Origin: an uncultured Tissierellia bacterium
GTDB lineage: Bacteria; Bacillota; Clostridia; Tissierellales; Peptoniphilaceae
Length of the DNA: 7,944 nt
Direction of reading: 5' to 3'
Assembly (NCBI GenBank): GCA_947278105.1
Contig: CAMYOR010000042.1
Location: 1-7,944 of the forward strand
Shown: positions 6,741-7,944 of the stretch, piece after piece
Position numbering within the stretch: position 1 is the stretch's first letter
Layout: each line of letters opens with the position of its first letter
The notes under the pieces: generated by a model
Databases searched by the model: none
Told to the model about the DNA's origin: nothing
Seen by the model: the letters and a program-made list of their open reading frames with translations, nothing else
Position numbers and translations under genes: made by a program

Positions 6741-6747
6741 AAGGAGG
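6741..6747 (+). promoter_or_regulatory. strong ribosome binding site of pfkA
   Basis: AAGGAGG lies four bases before ATG 6752, within the 18-base gap after the dnaE stop. It is the most complete Shine-Dalgarno in the window, consistent with higher translation of pfkA than of dnaE, which has a TTG start. Confidence 0.8.
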
Positions 6748-6751
6748 AAAA

Positions 6752-7711
6752 ATGCACACCATCGCCATGCTCTGCTCCGGGGGGGATGCCCCCGGTATGA
6801 ACGCCTGCATCCGGTCCATTGCCCGGGCGGGCTTTGCCAGAGACCTTCGGGTTAAAGGGATCCGCTTCGGCCTGGACGGCCTGATGCGGGGGGATATCTA
6901 TGAAATGAATATGTCTTCGGTTGCCGACATCATCCAAAAGGGCGGAACCATCCTGGGCTCTGCCCGGTCCGAAGAATTCAGAACCAAGGAAGGGCAGAAA
7001 AAGGCCGTCGCAATCCTTCGCCGCTACGGAATCGAGGGCCTGGTTATCATGGGCGGCGACGGGTCCTTCAAGGCGGCAGAAGCCCTGGACCGGCGCGGCA
7101 TTCGCACGATCGCCATCCCCTGCACCATTGACAATGACATGGGCTACACCGACTATACGATTGGCTTTCACACCGCCTGCGAGACGGTGATTGAATCGAT
7201 TGGCCGCCTTCGGGACACCTCTGATTCCCATGCCCGGGCCAATATCGTCGTCGTCATGGGAAGGGACTGCGGGGACATTGCCCTCTACTCAGGCCTCGGC
7301 GGGGGAGCGGAGTCCATCATCGTTCCCGAGCATGAAATTTCCGTCCAGGCCATTACCGACCGGATCCTCCGCGGAAAACTCCGGGGCAAGCGCCACCATA
7401 TCGTCGTTTTAGCAGAAGGGGTCGGCGACCCCTACACCCTCCGAGACGAAATTGAAAGGATCACCGGCGTAGAGACCAGAATCACCATCCTCGGCCATGT
7501 GCAAAGGGGAGGAAGCCCCTGCCTGACCGACCGGATTTTGGCCTGCACCATGGGCTATGAAGCCGTCCAGGCCCTCCTCGAAGGATCCTCCTCCCTTGCC
7601 ATCGGGACCCATGGAAAAAAGATCTTCACCCTGCCCATCGATGAAGCCGTCCGCGTCGCCCACCGGTTCCGCGAAGACCTCTTCGAGATCGCCTACGAGC
7701 TCTCCAGCTGA
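6752..7711 (+). CDS. pfkA: ATP-dependent 6-phosphofructokinase
   Basis: Phosphorylates fructose-6-phosphate to fructose-1,6-bisphosphate, the committing step of glycolysis; cytosolic homotetramer in this family. The 319 residues match the usual length. Motifs: GGDAPGMN (10-17), Arg72 for ATP, and GGDGS (101-105), where Gly104 indicates ATP rather than pyrophosphate as donor. The substrate loop is PCTIDND (123-129) with catalytic Asp127, followed by MGRDCGD (169-175), Glu222, and the signature GHVQRGG...DR (248-261). Residues matching the E. coli allosteric site are Arg21, Arg25, Arg154, Glu187, Arg211 and Lys213, so regulation by ADP and phosphoenolpyruvate is plausible. Position 54 is Met rather than Arg, which may weaken effector binding (inference). 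The dnaE-pfkA order is common in Firmicutes, often followed by pyruvate kinase, which would lie beyond this window. Confidence 0.98.
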   Translation: MHTIAMLCSGGDAPGMNACIRSIARAGFARDLRVKGIRFGLDGLMRGDIYEMNMSSVADIIQKGGTILGSARSEEFRTKEGQKKAVAILRRYGIEGLVIMGGDGSFKAAEALDRRGIRTIAIPCTIDNDMGYTDYTIGFHTACETVIESIGRLRDTSDSHARANIVVVMGRDCGDIALYSGLGGGAESIIVPEHEISVQAITDRILRGKLRGKRHHIVVLAEGVGDPYTLRDEIERITGVETRITILGHVQRGGSPCLTDRILACTMGYEAVQALLEGSSSLAIGTHGKKIFTLPIDEAVRVAHRFREDLFEIAYELSS

Positions 7712-7719
7712 GAAAGAGG

Positions 7720-7734
7720 CTCGTAGCCTACGAG
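7720..7734 (+). repeat. short inverted repeat just after pfkA
   Basis: CTCGTAG at 7720-7726 and CTACGAG at 7728-7734 are perfect complements around one base. A direct copy of GCCTACGAG is also present in the last codons of pfkA (7691-7699), so GCTCGTAG at 7719-7726 could pair with CTACGAGC at 7693-7700 instead. No T-run follows. Confidence 0.5.
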
Positions 7735-7751
7735 TAATTTCGCTAAGGAGC

Positions 7752-7782
7752 CCTGCCCCGGCCCCGCCGGGGCCGGGGCAGG
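7752..7782. terminator. very GC-rich perfect hairpin, possible non-canonical terminator of the operon
   Basis: A 14-bp perfect stem: 7752-7765 pairs with 7769-7782 around a GCC loop, almost entirely C on one arm and G on the other. It lies 40 bases after the pfkA stop, where a terminator is expected. However, neither strand has a T-run after the stem, so intrinsic termination by the classical rule is not supported. It may protect the 3' end of the transcript, pause polymerase or act with Rho. Confidence 0.5.
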
Positions 7783-7797
7783 ACTATGGCCGTCGAT

Positions 7798-7815
7798 CTG
7801 TTAAAAATTTAACAC
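7798..7815. promoter_or_regulatory. Rex-operator-like palindrome
   Basis: TGTTAA-AAAT-TTAACA at 7799-7814 is a perfect dyad with a four-base centre. The clostridial-type consensus for the NADH/NAD+-sensing repressor Rex is TTGTTAANNNNTTAACAA. This site matches all fixed positions except the outermost base on each side (C at 7798 and 7815). It lies after the pfkA hairpin and would control whatever gene begins downstream of the window, or one on the opposite strand. Assignment rests on motif similarity only. Confidence 0.5.
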
Positions 7816-7823
7816 TAAAAACC

Positions 7824-7858
7824 CCACCCCAAACCTACAAAAGTGCTATTTAGGGTGG
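7824..7858. repeat. 35-bp repeat, copy A, with self-complementary ends
   Basis: Starts CCACCCCAAAC, has AAAAGTGC in the middle and ends with GGGTGG. The ends CCACCCCAAA and TTTAGGGTGG pair with one mismatch. It matches copy B at 27 of 35 positions. Identity of the element is unknown. Confidence 0.7.
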
Positions 7859-7868
7859 AACTCTCATA

Positions 7869-7903
7869 CCACCCCAAACGCCGAAAAGTGCCGATTGGGG
7901 TGG
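7869..7903. repeat. 35-bp repeat, copy B, with self-complementary ends
   Basis: Same orientation as copy A with a period of 45 bp. CCACCCCAA pairs with TTGGGGTGG perfectly, then after an A-A mismatch CG pairs with CG. Both copies could form 35-nt stem-loops. Together with 7712-7944 they occupy a gene-free stretch that may hold regulation of the next gene or the edge of a mobile or repeat element; no transposase is visible. Confidence 0.7.
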
Positions 7904-7928
7904 AATAAAGTCCTTCATTCCGCCAATA

Positions 7929-7937
7929 ATTTAACAA
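7929..7937. promoter_or_regulatory. half-site resembling the Rex palindrome arm
   Basis: ATTTAACAA repeats the right arm of the palindrome at 7798-7815 (ATTTAACA at 7807-7814), 122 bp away, on the far side of the two 35-bp repeats. The left arm is poorly conserved (3 of 7 positions). It is directly preceded by AATAAT (7925-7930), which resembles a -10 box but has no good -35 at the right distance. Confidence 0.2.
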
Positions 7938-7944
7938 AGTTTCC

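Noticed and set aside
7752..7790. Standard intrinsic terminator
   Set aside because: The stem is strong but the following bases (ACTATGGCC) contain no T-run, so it is listed only as a possible non-canonical terminator.
7809..7852. Sigma-70 type promoter using TTAACA as -35
   Set aside because: Candidate -10 boxes (TACAAA at 7836, TATTTA at 7847) sit 21 and 32 bases away, outside the usual 16-18 base spacing.
7557..7853. 98-codon + strand frame running past the pfkA end
   Set aside because: It is an out-of-frame reading of pfkA that continues by chance through the hairpin; it is Pro/Ser-rich with no family resemblance.

Overview
The window is 7.9 kb of tightly packed bacterial chromosome with every recognisable gene on the + strand. 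It most resembles a Bacillota (Firmicutes) genome. The evidence is a Bacillus/Clostridium-type glucose-6-phosphate isomerase, a DnaE with an intact PHP domain directly followed by pfkA (a common Firmicute order), strong purine-rich AGGAGG-type ribosome sites, and two TTG starts. Codon third positions are moderately rich in G and C. I cannot name the genus from sequence alone. An anaerobic clostridial-type lineage is an inference.

Layout: (1) 1-1166, the 3' part of pgi, cut by the window edge; (2) 1163-1834, deoC, overlapping pgi by ATGA; (3) 1821-2059, a 62-63 bp tandem repeat of about 3.8 copies that starts in the last codons of deoC and ends in the first codons of the next gene; (4) 2049-2801, a zinc-binding sirtuin (NAD-dependent protein deacylase); (5) 2817-3212, a small uncharacterised protein with two membrane segments and a C-terminal zinc ribbon; (6) 3281-6733, the DNA polymerase III alpha subunit dnaE; (7) 6752-7711, ATP-dependent 6-phosphofructokinase pfkA; (8) 7712-7944, a gene-free stretch of hairpins, a Rex-operator-like palindrome and a pair of 35-bp repeats.

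Genes working together: Pgi and PfkA catalyse consecutive early steps of glycolysis. DeoC feeds deoxyribose-5-phosphate into the same pathway as glyceraldehyde-3-phosphate plus acetaldehyde. The sirtuin consumes NAD+, so it could link redox state to protein acylation. DnaE is the replicative or lesion-tolerant polymerase. Short spacings (overlap of 4, then 214, 15, 68 and 18 bases) fit one co-directional transcription unit, but no convincing promoter is visible inside it.

The most interesting material is non-coding. The deoC-sirtuin gap has been amplified by tandem duplication, and each copy carries a progressively different version of the sirtuin ribosome site and start codon. All four copies keep an identical 16-bp palindrome resembling Rex or CRP/FNR-family operators, spaced close to six helical turns apart. 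A second, better Rex-like palindrome lies downstream of pfkA. If real, these sites would place an NAD+-consuming enzyme and an unseen downstream gene under NADH/NAD+ or related control. I found no CRISPR array, tRNA, rRNA or intact transposase. The coding genes themselves are familiar families.
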